From NCBI GenBank assembly GCA_017309115.1, contig JAFLEF010000034.1, positions 1 through 64,000 on the forward strand: DNA of 64,000 nt. Direction: 5' to 3'. Position numbers and translations under genes: made by a program. The notes under the pieces are model-generated. The model was given only the letters and a program-made list of their open reading frames with translations. It made no database searches and was not told the DNA's origin. The stretch is from Verrucomicrobiota bacterium (GTDB lineage Bacteria > Verrucomicrobiota > Verrucomicrobiia > Limisphaerales > UBA9464). Positions 24,716 through 33,057 of the stretch are shown one piece after another (position 1 is the stretch's first letter; the number at the start of each line of letters is the position of its first letter).

Positions 24716-25597
24716 TCACACGGGTTCCTTAAGAATCTCGATGAAACGCTTGAGGGCCGGTGAAAGGACCTTGCTGCGCCGGTGAATCACCGCCAACGGA
24801 CGTCCTGGAAGAGGCTCCGTGAACGGTATGCTCACCAACGTGTGCTTGGACACTTCCTGAACAACGGTGCCCTGCGGGACAATCGCAATGCCAGCTTCGA
24901 TTTCAACGGCGCGCTTCACCGTTTCAATGTTGTCGAACTCCATCACCACCTTCACCTCGACCCCGGCCTCCCGTAAAATCCGGTCGATCGCCTTCCGAGT
25001 CGGAATGTCATGTTCGAATCCGATGAACTTCTGACCGTGCAATTGGCTGAGCGAAAGCGTCTTTTGCTTCGTAAGGGGATGTTGCGGCGGACAGATGAGA
25101 ACCATGGTCTCCTCCCGCAGCGGAACCACTTCGAGGCGAGAATCCTTGTTGGGATACGCGACCAAGCCCAAATCAACGACGTTGCCCAGAACATCATCGT
25201 AGACCTGATTGGCCCGCTGATACTCGATGTGTACTTGGACCGTCGGATACGCCCGCAGGAATTTCTTCACGTAGGGCGGTAGGTTGTGCAGTCCGATGCT
25301 GTAGATGGTGGCCACCCGGATGCTTCCAGAAACTACGTCCCGCGCCTCCTGCAACCGGCTCAAGAGCGTATCGAACGTCTGAACGATCTGCTTGCCGCTC
25401 TCGTAAAGAAGCTGGCCCTCGTGAGTCAGGCGGAACTTTTTCTTGCTCCGCTCAATCAGCAGGATCTTGAGCTGGCGCTCCAGCGAACTGACCTGCTGGC
25501 TGACGGCACTTTGGGTTACACCATTGATCTGGGCAGCTTTGGTAAAGCTCTCGGTCTCGGCCAGATCACAAAACACTCGGAAGCTCTGAACTTGCAC
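24716..25597 (-). CDS. LysR-family transcriptional regulator
   Basis: 293 residues from GTG 25597. The N-terminal winged helix-turn-helix (1-60) reads RVFCDLAETESFTKAAQINGVTQSAVSQQVSSLE; the rest is a two-lobed effector-binding domain of CysB/CynR type (GSIRVATIYSIGLHNL, VDLGLVAYP, PQHPLTKQ, AVEIEAGIAIVPQGTV). Its stop overlaps the GTG start upstream of the lipoprotein gene and the transporter follows, so the three form a unit. The effector is unknown. Confidence 0.93.
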   Translation of the reverse strand: MQVQSFRVFCDLAETESFTKAAQINGVTQSAVSQQVSSLERQLKILLIERSKKKFRLTHEGQLLYESGKQIVQTFDTLLSRLQEARDVVSGSIRVATIYSIGLHNLPPYVKKFLRAYPTVQVHIEYQRANQVYDDVLGNVVDLGLVAYPNKDSRLEVVPLREETMVLICPPQHPLTKQKTLSLSQLHGQKFIGFEHDIPTRKAIDRILREAGVEVKVVMEFDNIETVKRAVEIEAGIAIVPQGTVVQEVSKHTLVSIPFTEPLPGRPLAVIHRRSKVLSPALKRFIEILKEPV

Positions 25598-25705
25598 CCG
25601 CTTAGCATAGACGCCTCTTTGCGAAAATCACCGGGTCACCAGCAGATTTAGTGATGAATCCTTCCGCGACCATTGGCGTCGGTATCGGGTTTTCTCCCAG
25701 GCGCC

Positions 25706-26644
25706 TCAGTACCAACGCAATCGAAACCAGGGAAAGACGATCTCGACGGCTACGACCACCAATAAAATGACACTAATGATGGCATTCAGTTTGAAGAACG
25801 CCGCGTTGATCGAAATGGGGTCCCTCCTTCGGGCTAAGATGTGTTCAAACACCAGGAGCGCGAGAATCAAAAACAATCCGATCCAGTAGGCGAAACGGAA
25901 TGCGGACAGGATTCCAAACAGCACCAGAAAGGCCCACATGAACAGATGAGCCAAGAAGGCCACCCCTAGCGCATTGCGCGGCCCCCACCGAACCACGAGG
26001 GAATGCAGCCCCTGCTTCCGATCAAACTCGTAGTCCTGAGTGGCATAAATGATGTCGAAGCCAATGAGCCACAGGACCACCGCCAACGCGAGGGTCAGAG
26101 GCACGAACGCCCCGTAGCGAATCGCGGCCAGACCAATGGTTCCTTCGACATCCGGAAAGAACACAATACGGCCCTCCACCGCCACCCAGGCCCCAAGAGG
26201 TGCGAGGGCCAGGGCGATTCCCAGCCAAACGTGCGTGAAATCCGTAAACCGCTTGGTCAGCGAATAGAATAGAACGAAGAACAGCGCCACTGGCGCGAGT
26301 CGGAAGCAAAGTGGATTCAACGCCCAGGCCGATGCCAAAAATCCAAAACCGCTCACCAAACAGAGCGTGACCGCACTGCCGACACTGATTTCTCCCTGGG
26401 GCAGATGCCGGCCCGCCGTTCGCGGGTTGAGAGCATCGAAACGCCGATCCACAAGCCGATTGAACGCCATTGCACAGGTCCGGGCCATGACCATGGCCGA
26501 CACCACCAGCAGCGAGACCCGCCAACCCGGCCATCCGCGGTGCTCCCGGGCCGCGACAATCATGGACGCCAGAGCAAACGGGAGCGCGAAGACTGTATGG
26601 CTTAGCTTAACAAATCCCGCCCAACGATAGAGTGATTGCAGCAT
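25706..26644 (-). CDS. ubiA: UbiA-family prenyltransferase
   Basis: 312 residues, about eight membrane helices. It has the first Asp-rich motif NRLVDRRFDALNPRTAGR (Asn62, Asp66, Asp70) and a second one, DIIYATQDYEFDRKQG. It attaches a polyprenyl chain from prenyl diphosphate to an aromatic acid in quinone synthesis. The ubiX-like gene lies 83 bases upstream on the same strand; in organisms with menaquinone made by the futalosine route this pair (MqnP-like UbiA plus UbiX) is common, so menaquinone is more likely the product than ubiquinone. This is an inference. Confidence 0.9.
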   Translation of the reverse strand: MLQSLYRWAGFVKLSHTVFALPFALASMIVAAREHRGWPGWRVSLLVVSAMVMARTCAMAFNRLVDRRFDALNPRTAGRHLPQGEISVGSAVTLCLVSGFGFLASAWALNPLCFRLAPVALFFVLFYSLTKRFTDFTHVWLGIALALAPLGAWVAVEGRIVFFPDVEGTIGLAAIRYGAFVPLTLALAVVLWLIGFDIIYATQDYEFDRKQGLHSLVVRWGPRNALGVAFLAHLFMWAFLVLFGILSAFRFAYWIGLFLILALLVFEHILARRRDPISINAAFFKLNAIISVILLVVVAVEIVFPWFRLRWY

Positions 26645-26727
26645 GCAAGAAAACGCTCCCCCGGGATCGACCGGGAACGCGCACGCTCAAAGGTCGGAGC
26701 CCGGGATTCAACACTCAAAGTTCCCCG

Positions 26728-27285
26728 TTATTCCGGCTCCTCCGTCCAGCGGTGCATCAGGGTGTGGGCGATACCCAAATGATCCAGCACTCGGGCCACA
26801 ACCGTATCCGCCACCTCCGAAACGGTCTTTGGATTCGTGTAGTAGGACGGATTGGCCGGCAGAATTTGGGCCCCCGCCTGCAGGAGCAGTTCAAAGTTCT
26901 TTACGTGGATCAATGACAGCGGCGTTTCCCGGGGCACCAGAATGAGACGACGCCGTTCCTTCAGGACCACATCCGCACAGCGCAACAGAGAGTCGGAACT
27001 CACCCCGTGGGCAATCCGTCCCAAGGTTCCCATACTGCAGGGAATGACCACCATCACGTCGGGCGGATTGGAGCCGCTCGCAAAGGGCAGATTCATGGAA
27101 CGATGGCCATGCTGCTGAACCCCTTCCTTAAGACGCAACCCACCGGGCAGCTCAGTGGCAAGGACCTGAGGAGCGTACTGGCTGAGCATGACATGGATCT
27201 CGTGTTCGGCCGGGTCCAGGCAATCCAGCAGCCGCTGGGCATAGATGGATCCGCTCGCGCCGGTAACGGCAATCAGCAAACGCAT
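26728..27285 (-). CDS. ubiX: UbiX flavin prenyltransferase
   Basis: 185 residues, the usual length. It starts MRLLIAVTGASGSIYAQ, the FMN-binding glycine motif; later come VVIPCSMGTLGRIAHG, RRLILVPRETPLS and the P-A-N-P-S-Y-Y segment (GAQILPANPSYYTNP). UbiX makes prenylated FMN, the cofactor of UbiD-type decarboxylases. Located directly upstream of ubiA; no ubiD is in the window. Confidence 0.95.
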   Translation of the reverse strand: MRLLIAVTGASGSIYAQRLLDCLDPAEHEIHVMLSQYAPQVLATELPGGLRLKEGVQQHGHRSMNLPFASGSNPPDVMVVIPCSMGTLGRIAHGVSSDSLLRCADVVLKERRRLILVPRETPLSLIHVKNFELLLQAGAQILPANPSYYTNPKTVSEVADTVVARVLDHLGIAHTLMHRWTEEPE

Positions 27286-27386
27286 GACCCACTATGGTCT
27301 GGAAGCCGGCGAATGCCAGTCACCCGTCAGCGCCGATCCGGGCCGCAGGTTGCCGGGAGTCGGTTCTCCCGGTACGATTGCCCGTC

Positions 27387-28025
27387 ATGAAACGGGTTGC
27401 GCTTTGGTTGGGCGGGGTGCTGGCGTGCACGGGATTGCATGCCGCGGAACCGGTGTTCTCTCAGGATTTCTCCCAGTCCGACGTCGGATCGATGCCGGAT
27501 GATTTTCTGGTTCTCGACGGTCTCTTCGCAGTGAAGGAAGATTCCGGCAACCGCTTCGTGGAACTTCCGGGGGCTCCCCTGGAGTCCTACGGATTTCTCT
27601 TCGGCCCCAACGAACCCCACAGTGTCGAAGCTGCGGGACGGATCTACGGAACCAAGACCGGACGCAAATTTCCCACGTTCAGTCTCGGTTTAAACGGCGC
27701 CAGCGGGTACCGCCTGCAAATCGCCCCAGCCAAAGGCACCGTCGAACTCCAGCGCGGCGATTCCGTAGTCGCCAGCGCTCCGTTTGCCTGGAAGTCCGGC
27801 GAATGGACTGAACTCCGATTGATGGTCCGAAAACTCTCCGACACTGAGTATCGAATCGAAGGCAAAGCGTGGATCGCCGGGACCGAGGCGCCCAAGGACC
27901 CAACACTCACCTTTGCAGAGACCAAACTTCAACCCGCCGGCAAAGCGTCAGCCTGGGGAATGCCGTTCTCCGGAACTCCGATCCGCTTCGACGACCTGAA
28001 GGTGACGCGCACTTCAGGGTCTTGA
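27387..28025 (+). CDS. Secreted protein of unknown function
   Basis: 212 residues from ATG 27387. Signal peptide about 1-20 (LWLGGVLACTGLHA|AE). The mature part is beta-rich with a jelly-roll/LamG-like look: FSQDFSQSDVGSMPDDF, RFVELPGAPLESYGFLFG, SLGLNGASGYRLQI, WTELRLMVRKL and a C-terminal IRFDDLKVTR strand typical of carbohydrate-binding or DUF1080-like folds. It is read against ubiX upstream and converges on the oppC-like gene with a 9-base gap. Confidence 0.75.
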   Translation: MKRVALWLGGVLACTGLHAAEPVFSQDFSQSDVGSMPDDFLVLDGLFAVKEDSGNRFVELPGAPLESYGFLFGPNEPHSVEAAGRIYGTKTGRKFPTFSLGLNGASGYRLQIAPAKGTVELQRGDSVVASAPFAWKSGEWTELRLMVRKLSDTEYRIEGKAWIAGTEAPKDPTLTFAETKLQPAGKASAWGMPFSGTPIRFDDLKVTRTSGS

Positions 28026-28034
28026 AGCCCACTC

Positions 28035-28991
28035 TCAACTCGAGCGCGGATCAAACGCATCCCTCAATCCGTCTCCCAGAAAGTTGAGCGCCAGCAGTGT
28101 CAGAGCCAGAACACCCCCGGGGCCAATAATCAACCACCAGAAGACTCGGAGTGGATTGATCTGCGAAGCCCCTTCGGCAATCAACGTACCCAGGCTGGCC
28201 GCCGGCGGCTGAATGCCCAAGCCCAAATAGCTCAAAAAGCTCTCGTAGAGAATGATCGAGGGCACCGTCAGTGTCAGATACACGATCACGATGCCGATGA
28301 CATTCGGCAGGATGTGTCGGAACAGAATGCGCCGGTGGCTCGCTCCCAGACTTTGGCTTGCGAGCACAAAAGGACGGGAGCGCAGAGACAGGACCTGGCC
28401 GCGAACAATCCGAGCCATCGTCAGCCACGACACTGCTCCCAAGCCCACAAACAAGAACATCATGCGCGCCGCGGGCGCCAGCGCCGGGGATAATGCCGTC
28501 ACCCATTGCTTCACGAATCCTTCCATCGTGGTGATCAAGACAATGACGAAGACGATGCTCGGCAACGCGTACAACACGTCTACCACCCTCATCAGAACGC
28601 TGTCGGTTCGACCTCCCACATAACCCGCGACCATCCCCCAGCAAACCCCGATAACCAAACTCACCGCCGCTCCCACGGCGCCCACCAGCAACGACACACG
28701 CGCTCCGGAGAACACGCGGGTGAACACGTCGCGACCGTGGACATCGGTGCCAAACCAATACTGAAGACTGGGGGCAGCGAACTGGGCGTCGGAACCATGC
28801 ACAGCGTCGTGGGGACTCAACCAGGGAACGACGATCGCCAGTAAAAGAACTAGAGCCAGAAATCCAGCCGACCACACGGCGGGTCGATTGGAGCGCAAGC
28901 GGAGCCAAGCCTTGCGATTGGGCGAGAGGTGAACGGGAGCCGGAGCCGCCGCCAGCGTAGGGGATTCAGTCGACAGGGCGGCGTCCTTCAT
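28035..28991 (-). CDS. oppC: Oligopeptide ABC transporter permease, OppC-type
   Basis: 318 residues, about six membrane helices. N-terminal OppC segment RSNRPAVWSAGFLALVLLLA; PQYWFG-like periplasmic region (LQYWFGTDVHGRDVFTRV); the EAA-loop permease signature ASQSLGASHRRILFRHILPN; C-terminal GGVLALTLLALNFLGDGLRDAFDPR. It pairs with the oppB-like gene upstream, 15 bases apart. No ATPase genes follow: the next gene is convergent, so OppD/OppF must be encoded elsewhere or shared. Confidence 0.93.
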   Translation of the reverse strand: MKDAALSTESPTLAAAPAPVHLSPNRKAWLRLRSNRPAVWSAGFLALVLLLAIVVPWLSPHDAVHGSDAQFAAPSLQYWFGTDVHGRDVFTRVFSGARVSLLVGAVGAAVSLVIGVCWGMVAGYVGGRTDSVLMRVVDVLYALPSIVFVIVLITTMEGFVKQWVTALSPALAPAARMMFLFVGLGAVSWLTMARIVRGQVLSLRSRPFVLASQSLGASHRRILFRHILPNVIGIVIVYLTLTVPSIILYESFLSYLGLGIQPPAASLGTLIAEGASQINPLRVFWWLIIGPGGVLALTLLALNFLGDGLRDAFDPRSS

Positions 28992-29006
28992 GGGTGGAAA
29001 AACGGA

Positions 29007-29972
29007 TCACTCATAGCGAACGCGCGGGTCGAGGAAGCTATAGGCAAGATCGACCAGGAGATTCAGCACCAATAACAGGATGGCATAAAGCAGTACGAGG
29101 CCAACGACCATGGTGTAGTCCCGGCTCAGCGACGAATTCACCATGAACACGCCGATGCCAGGGATCTGGAAAATGTTCTCGACGACAAAGGAGCCAGTCA
29201 GCAAATCCGCTAGCATTGGACCACTGTAGGAAACGACGGGCATAACAGCAGTCGGCAGCGCGTGCTTTAGCAACACACGGAGTTCGCTGGCGCCCTTCGC
29301 CCGGGCCGTCCGGATGTATTCACTCTGCAGGGCTTGGGTCATTCCTTCCCGGGTCAACCGCGCCACCCGTCCTCCGAAGTACAACCCCAGCGCCACCATC
29401 GGCAGAACCGCCTGAACCGGTGCCCCCCATAACCCGACGGGAAACCAGCCCGCTTTCAACGCGAACCCCAGAATCAAGAGCGGGCCAATCACAAACCCAG
29501 GAACACAAATTACCACCAACGCGAACAAGCTTCCCGCCCAGTCCGCCCATTCGCCCCGCCGCACGGCCGTGTAGAATCCAATCGGAATACCAAAGCCCAT
29601 CGCGAATCCGAAGGCCAGGAACCCGAGCGTCAAGGACACAGGCAGCCCTTGAAGAATGATATCCGAGACCGTGTGATTGCGGTACTTGAGCGAAAGCCCC
29701 AGATCGCCCGCAATCAATCCCCCCGGCGCCCGTTGCCACGAACCATTCGCTCCCTCCTCCCACTTGAGCCCCAGAAACCGCAGGTATTGGGAAAAGAGCG
29801 ATTCGTTCAAATGATACTTCTCGGCCAAAGCGCGTTCGACGGCGGGAGAGGCCGGCTTGCGTTCCTTGTCGAACGGTCCGCCGGGAGCGACGCGGACCAG
29901 GAAAAACGCCAGTGTCACGATCACCAGGATCAGCGGGACCATGAACAGCAGCCGGCGAAGAAAGTAGCTCAT
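29007..29972 (-). CDS. oppB: Oligopeptide ABC transporter permease, OppB-type
   Basis: 321 residues with the OppB start LRRLLFMVPLILVIVTLAFFLVR, a periplasmic KYHLNESLFSQYLRFL loop, and the permease EAA loop YIRTARAKGASELRVLLKHALP. C-terminal LNLLVDLAYSFLDPRVRY. Forms the translocation pore with the OppC-type partner. It lies 8 bases after the substrate-binding protein gene. Confidence 0.94.
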   Translation of the reverse strand: MSYFLRRLLFMVPLILVIVTLAFFLVRVAPGGPFDKERKPASPAVERALAEKYHLNESLFSQYLRFLGLKWEEGANGSWQRAPGGLIAGDLGLSLKYRNHTVSDIILQGLPVSLTLGFLAFGFAMGFGIPIGFYTAVRRGEWADWAGSLFALVVICVPGFVIGPLLILGFALKAGWFPVGLWGAPVQAVLPMVALGLYFGGRVARLTREGMTQALQSEYIRTARAKGASELRVLLKHALPTAVMPVVSYSGPMLADLLTGSFVVENIFQIPGIGVFMVNSSLSRDYTMVVGLVLLYAILLLVLNLLVDLAYSFLDPRVRYE

Positions 29973-29980
29973 GGTGGACG

Positions 29981-31633
29981 TCAGCGTTTCCGAAACATTG
30001 CCCAGACCGGATGCTCATCCGTCAGGTTGGCGCTGATGCCGCCCACCCGGTTGGTGTCGAAGGCGTACAAACCCGTGTAGTTGTAAACCGGAATAACCGG
30101 TACCTCGTCCCGCGTCAGCAACGTCTCGGCCTGCCGCAGCAGATCAAACCGCTTCGTCGAATCCGAGGTGGCTGCCGCCCGGGCCATCAGCGCATCATAC
30201 TGGGGATTCCGCCAACCCGTCCGGTTGTTTCCACTGTCCGCCAGAAAGCAGTCGAGGAAGGTCGTGGGATCCTGATAATCCCCGATCCAGGAGCCGCGGA
30301 TGACGTCGTAGTTAAGCAGGGACATCTCGGACAAGTACGTCTTCCACTCGACTGGCCGCAGCTCCATTTGCAGGCCGAGGTGTTCCCGCAGCATGGCTTG
30401 AAACTCCACCCCAATCTGCTCGTGCGTTCGGGAACCTCCGCCGCCCCCGGCGTTGAACATGTAGGTGAACGTCGGGAAACCCTTTCCGCCTGGAAATCCC
30501 GCCTCGGCCAACAGTCGTTGAGCCTCGGCAATATTGATGGCTCGGGCCGCCGCATACTCGACGGCATTGGTGGCGGAACTGGCATTGTCGCCCAATCCCG
30601 GCGGGGGCTGATACCCACCGGTCCCGGGAGGGGTCACGGCGCTGGCGGGACGCTCCCCCAGTCGGGTGATCCGCTCGACGATCCGCCGTTTGTCCAGAAC
30701 CAAGCTGATGGCTTTACGGACCCGGACATCGTCAAACGGCTTCCGAGTCACATTGAACCGGATGAAGTAAGTTCCCAAATAACTGAAGGTGTGAAAATCC
30801 GGCCTCTTCAGCAAAACGTCATTCAATTCCAGCGGAATCAGATTGCGTTCAATGAGCACATCCACCTCCCCCGTCAGCAAAAGATTCAGCGCGGTGGTGG
30901 GCGAATCGCCCGAGAGAAAATCGACCCGTTCCGAACGAACCGACGCGGCGTCCCAATACCGCGGATTCTTTTCCACACGGATCCGGTCATTGGGTCGCCA
31001 GGAGCGCAACTGAAACGCCCCGCTGCACGGGAGTGGATCCGCCCTAACCCATTGGTCACCGTACTTCTCGATCGTCCAACGAGGAACCACCGCCATAATC
31101 CGCATGGCGCAGAGATCGATAAAGAAGGGAGCTGGATTCTCCAATTCAACCACCACGGTGCGTGGATCTAGCGCCCGGATGCCGAGGGTGGCGAGATTGG
31201 TGGAGGCGCCGGTGACTAGTTCGCGCCCTCCTTTGACATAAAAGAAGAATCCGCTGTAGTCGGCGGCCGTCGCGGGATCCACTGCGTGCCGCCAAGACCA
31301 GACAAAGTCGTCGGCCGTGATGGGCTCTCCCGTGGAGAACACGGCGTTGGTTCGGAGATGAAACGTGTAGGTCCGACCATCGGGAGAGATATCCCACCGT
31401 TCGGCCCATCCCGGGACTCCCCGCCCAGTCACCGGATCAAACCGGGTCAAACCTTCGAACAGAGCGCCCGAAACCCGACCGTCTGCCTGCCCTGTCAGCA
31501 CCTGGGGATCGAGAGTTTCAATCTCCGGCCCATTGAGAATCACAAGGTCGGCCCGCCGTTCCGGTCGACACCCCACAGCTATGAGTCCTCCGAGGAGTAG
31601 CAGCAGCAGCAGCTTCCCAACTCGGATTCGCAC
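29981..31633 (-). CDS. oppA: Oligopeptide-binding lipoprotein, OppA-type (SBP family 5)
   Basis: 550 residues. Lipoprotein signal ends GGLIAVGC (Cys22). The mature protein has the SBP_bac_5 order: NGPEIETLDPQ at the N-terminus, GLTRFDPVTG, ERWDISPDGRTYTFHLR, DDFVWSWRHAVDP, VRKAISLVLDK and WIGDYQDPTTFLDCF, which matches OppA-like peptide binding. First gene of a three-gene unit with oppB and oppC. Likely captures peptides in the periplasm; specificity not readable. Confidence 0.93.
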   Translation of the reverse strand: MRIRVGKLLLLLLLGGLIAVGCRPERRADLVILNGPEIETLDPQVLTGQADGRVSGALFEGLTRFDPVTGRGVPGWAERWDISPDGRTYTFHLRTNAVFSTGEPITADDFVWSWRHAVDPATAADYSGFFFYVKGGRELVTGASTNLATLGIRALDPRTVVVELENPAPFFIDLCAMRIMAVVPRWTIEKYGDQWVRADPLPCSGAFQLRSWRPNDRIRVEKNPRYWDAASVRSERVDFLSGDSPTTALNLLLTGEVDVLIERNLIPLELNDVLLKRPDFHTFSYLGTYFIRFNVTRKPFDDVRVRKAISLVLDKRRIVERITRLGERPASAVTPPGTGGYQPPPGLGDNASSATNAVEYAAARAINIAEAQRLLAEAGFPGGKGFPTFTYMFNAGGGGGSRTHEQIGVEFQAMLREHLGLQMELRPVEWKTYLSEMSLLNYDVIRGSWIGDYQDPTTFLDCFLADSGNNRTGWRNPQYDALMARAAATSDSTKRFDLLRQAETLLTRDEVPVIPVYNYTGLYAFDTNRVGGISANLTDEHPVWAMFRKR

Positions 31634-31709
31634 GACTGAAGGTGTCTTCGATCAGTGTCACTTTCAAGGAAGTCGCTTATAGCCGCACGTTTCCAGGCCA
31701 TCAGAAACG

Positions 31710-31738
31710 AAAAAGCCTCCGACCCGGAGGTCGGAGGC
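31710..31738 (-). terminator. Rho-independent terminator of the pgk-tpiA-secG operon
   Basis: GCCTCCGACC (31715-31724) and GGTCGGAGGC (31729-31738) form a 10-bp stem with a 4-base loop. On the minus strand it is followed by TTTTT (complement of 31710-31714). It lies just after the secG stop and before oppA. Confidence 0.92.
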
Positions 31739-31766
31739 GAAAATAGAACGTAGCGCTTGGCGAAGG

Positions 31767-32147
31767 TTACTTCGTCGGCGTGGCCAAGTTGGTCGCCGGC
31801 GCTGCGGACGGGGTGTTCGTCCCGATAAGCCCCAAGGCCGGGGACGGCACCGCCGCGGGAGCCTGAGCACTCAGTTCCTTCAAGACGCCCTGGTTCTGGT
31901 TGCGGGCGTAGAAGGAGGACATCCAAGCAAGCAAGACGCAGAGGCCAATGAACGCTCCCGCGAAGTACTTGGTGAGTTTGGTGAGGGTATTGCCAGATCC
32001 GGCACCGAACAGCGCCTCGGTGGCCGCCCCGCCGAAGGCCTGACCCAGTCCCGCCTCTTTCTTGGGCAATTGAATCAGGATGAGCAGTCCGAGGAACAAG
32101 CAGCAGACCACAAGGACCAGCGAAAGGAGAGTGATAGCGAGTGACAT
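31767..32147 (-). CDS. secG: Protein translocase subunit SecG
   Basis: 126 residues from ATG 32147, which matches the family start; an upstream ATG in the same frame is inside tpiA. Two membrane helices (about 5-25 and 57-77) separated by the conserved LIQLPKKEAGLGQAFGG segment. The C-terminal tail is Ala/Pro-rich and longer than in E. coli. It is 22 bases after tpiA, in the pgk-tpiA-secG order common to many bacteria, and is followed by a terminator. Confidence 0.93.
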   Translation of the reverse strand: MSLAITLLSLVLVVCCLFLGLLILIQLPKKEAGLGQAFGGAATEALFGAGSGNTLTKLTKYFAGAFIGLCVLLAWMSSFYARNQNQGVLKELSAQAPAAVPSPALGLIGTNTPSAAPATNLATPTK

Positions 32148-32169
32148 ACGACGAAATGGTTGGCGGACT

Positions 32170-32934
32170 TCAGATCGAATTCTTGATGATGTCGGCGAAA
32201 CTGCGGACTTCCAGACTGGCCCCACCCACCAGCGCGCCGTCGACATCGGGCTGGCTCATCAATTCCCGGGCGTTGTTGGGTTTCACACTGCCGCCGTATT
32301 GGATCCGGACCCGTTTGGCGACCGATTCGCCATAAAGGCCGAGGACTACTTTGCGGAGAAAGGCATGAACTTCCTGGGCTTGGGCCGTGGTGGCCGTCTT
32401 CCCGGTGCCGATGGCCCACACGGGTTCATAGGCGATCACGGTGCGTTCCGCCTGCTCGGAGGTCAGGCCAGCCAACGAGCCCTTGAGCTGTGTTTCGACG
32501 ACCGTGTTGGTGATCCCCGCTTCCCGTTCCGCGAGGGTTTCCCCGACGCAGACGATGGGAACCAGGTTGGCGGCGTGAGCGGCGGCGGCTTTCTTGGCGA
32601 TCAACGCGTCCGATTCCTTTTGGAACTGCCGACGTTCGCTGTGGCCGAGGATCACGTAGCCCACCGAGAATTCTTTCAGCATGCCGGCGGAGATTTCGCC
32701 GGTGAACGCTCCAAACCCGTGTTCGCCCATATTTTGGGCGCCCAGCCGGATGTTGGAATCCAGGATCGCCTTGGAAACGGCGTCCAAGGCGGTGAAGGGC
32801 GGACAGCAAACGATGTCCACTTCCTTGACGGCCGCTAGTTCGCGCCGGAGATCGTTCACCAGGCTCAAGGCCTCGGCGACGGTCTTATTGCACTTCCAGT
32901 TGCCGGCGATGATCAGTTTGCGCTCTTTTTCCAT
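32170..32934 (-). CDS. tpiA: Triosephosphate isomerase
   Basis: 254 residues. Active-site elements: GNWKCNK (Lys), ILGHSERR (His), YEPVWAIGTGKTAT (catalytic Glu and the mobile loop) and the phosphate-binding GGSVKPNN and GALVGGASL. It interconverts dihydroxyacetone phosphate and glyceraldehyde 3-phosphate. It lies 123 bases after pgk, a gap that holds a hairpin. Confidence 0.97.
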   Translation of the reverse strand: MEKERKLIIAGNWKCNKTVAEALSLVNDLRRELAAVKEVDIVCCPPFTALDAVSKAILDSNIRLGAQNMGEHGFGAFTGEISAGMLKEFSVGYVILGHSERRQFQKESDALIAKKAAAAHAANLVPIVCVGETLAEREAGITNTVVETQLKGSLAGLTSEQAERTVIAYEPVWAIGTGKTATTAQAQEVHAFLRKVVLGLYGESVAKRVRIQYGGSVKPNNARELMSQPDVDGALVGGASLEVRSFADIIKNSI

Positions 32935-32980
32935 GAAGGATTCCGCGTGAAACGGAGCGCGGACGTTACCGGGGCGGCGG

Positions 32981-33017
32981 AGAGCGTCAAAGGGGTTTTT
33001 CAGCCCTTTGACGCTCT
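32981..33017 (-). other. Intercistronic hairpin between pgk and tpiA
   Basis: AGAGCGTCAAAGGG (32981-32994) and CCCTTTGACGCTCT (33004-33017) form a perfect 14-bp stem around a 9-base loop. There is no T run after it on the minus strand, so it is more likely an mRNA processing or stability element, or partial terminator, than a full terminator. Confidence 0.7.
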
Positions 33018-33057
33018 GACCAGGTTGCTGAGGCCCGCTCCGGAGCCGACCGACGAA

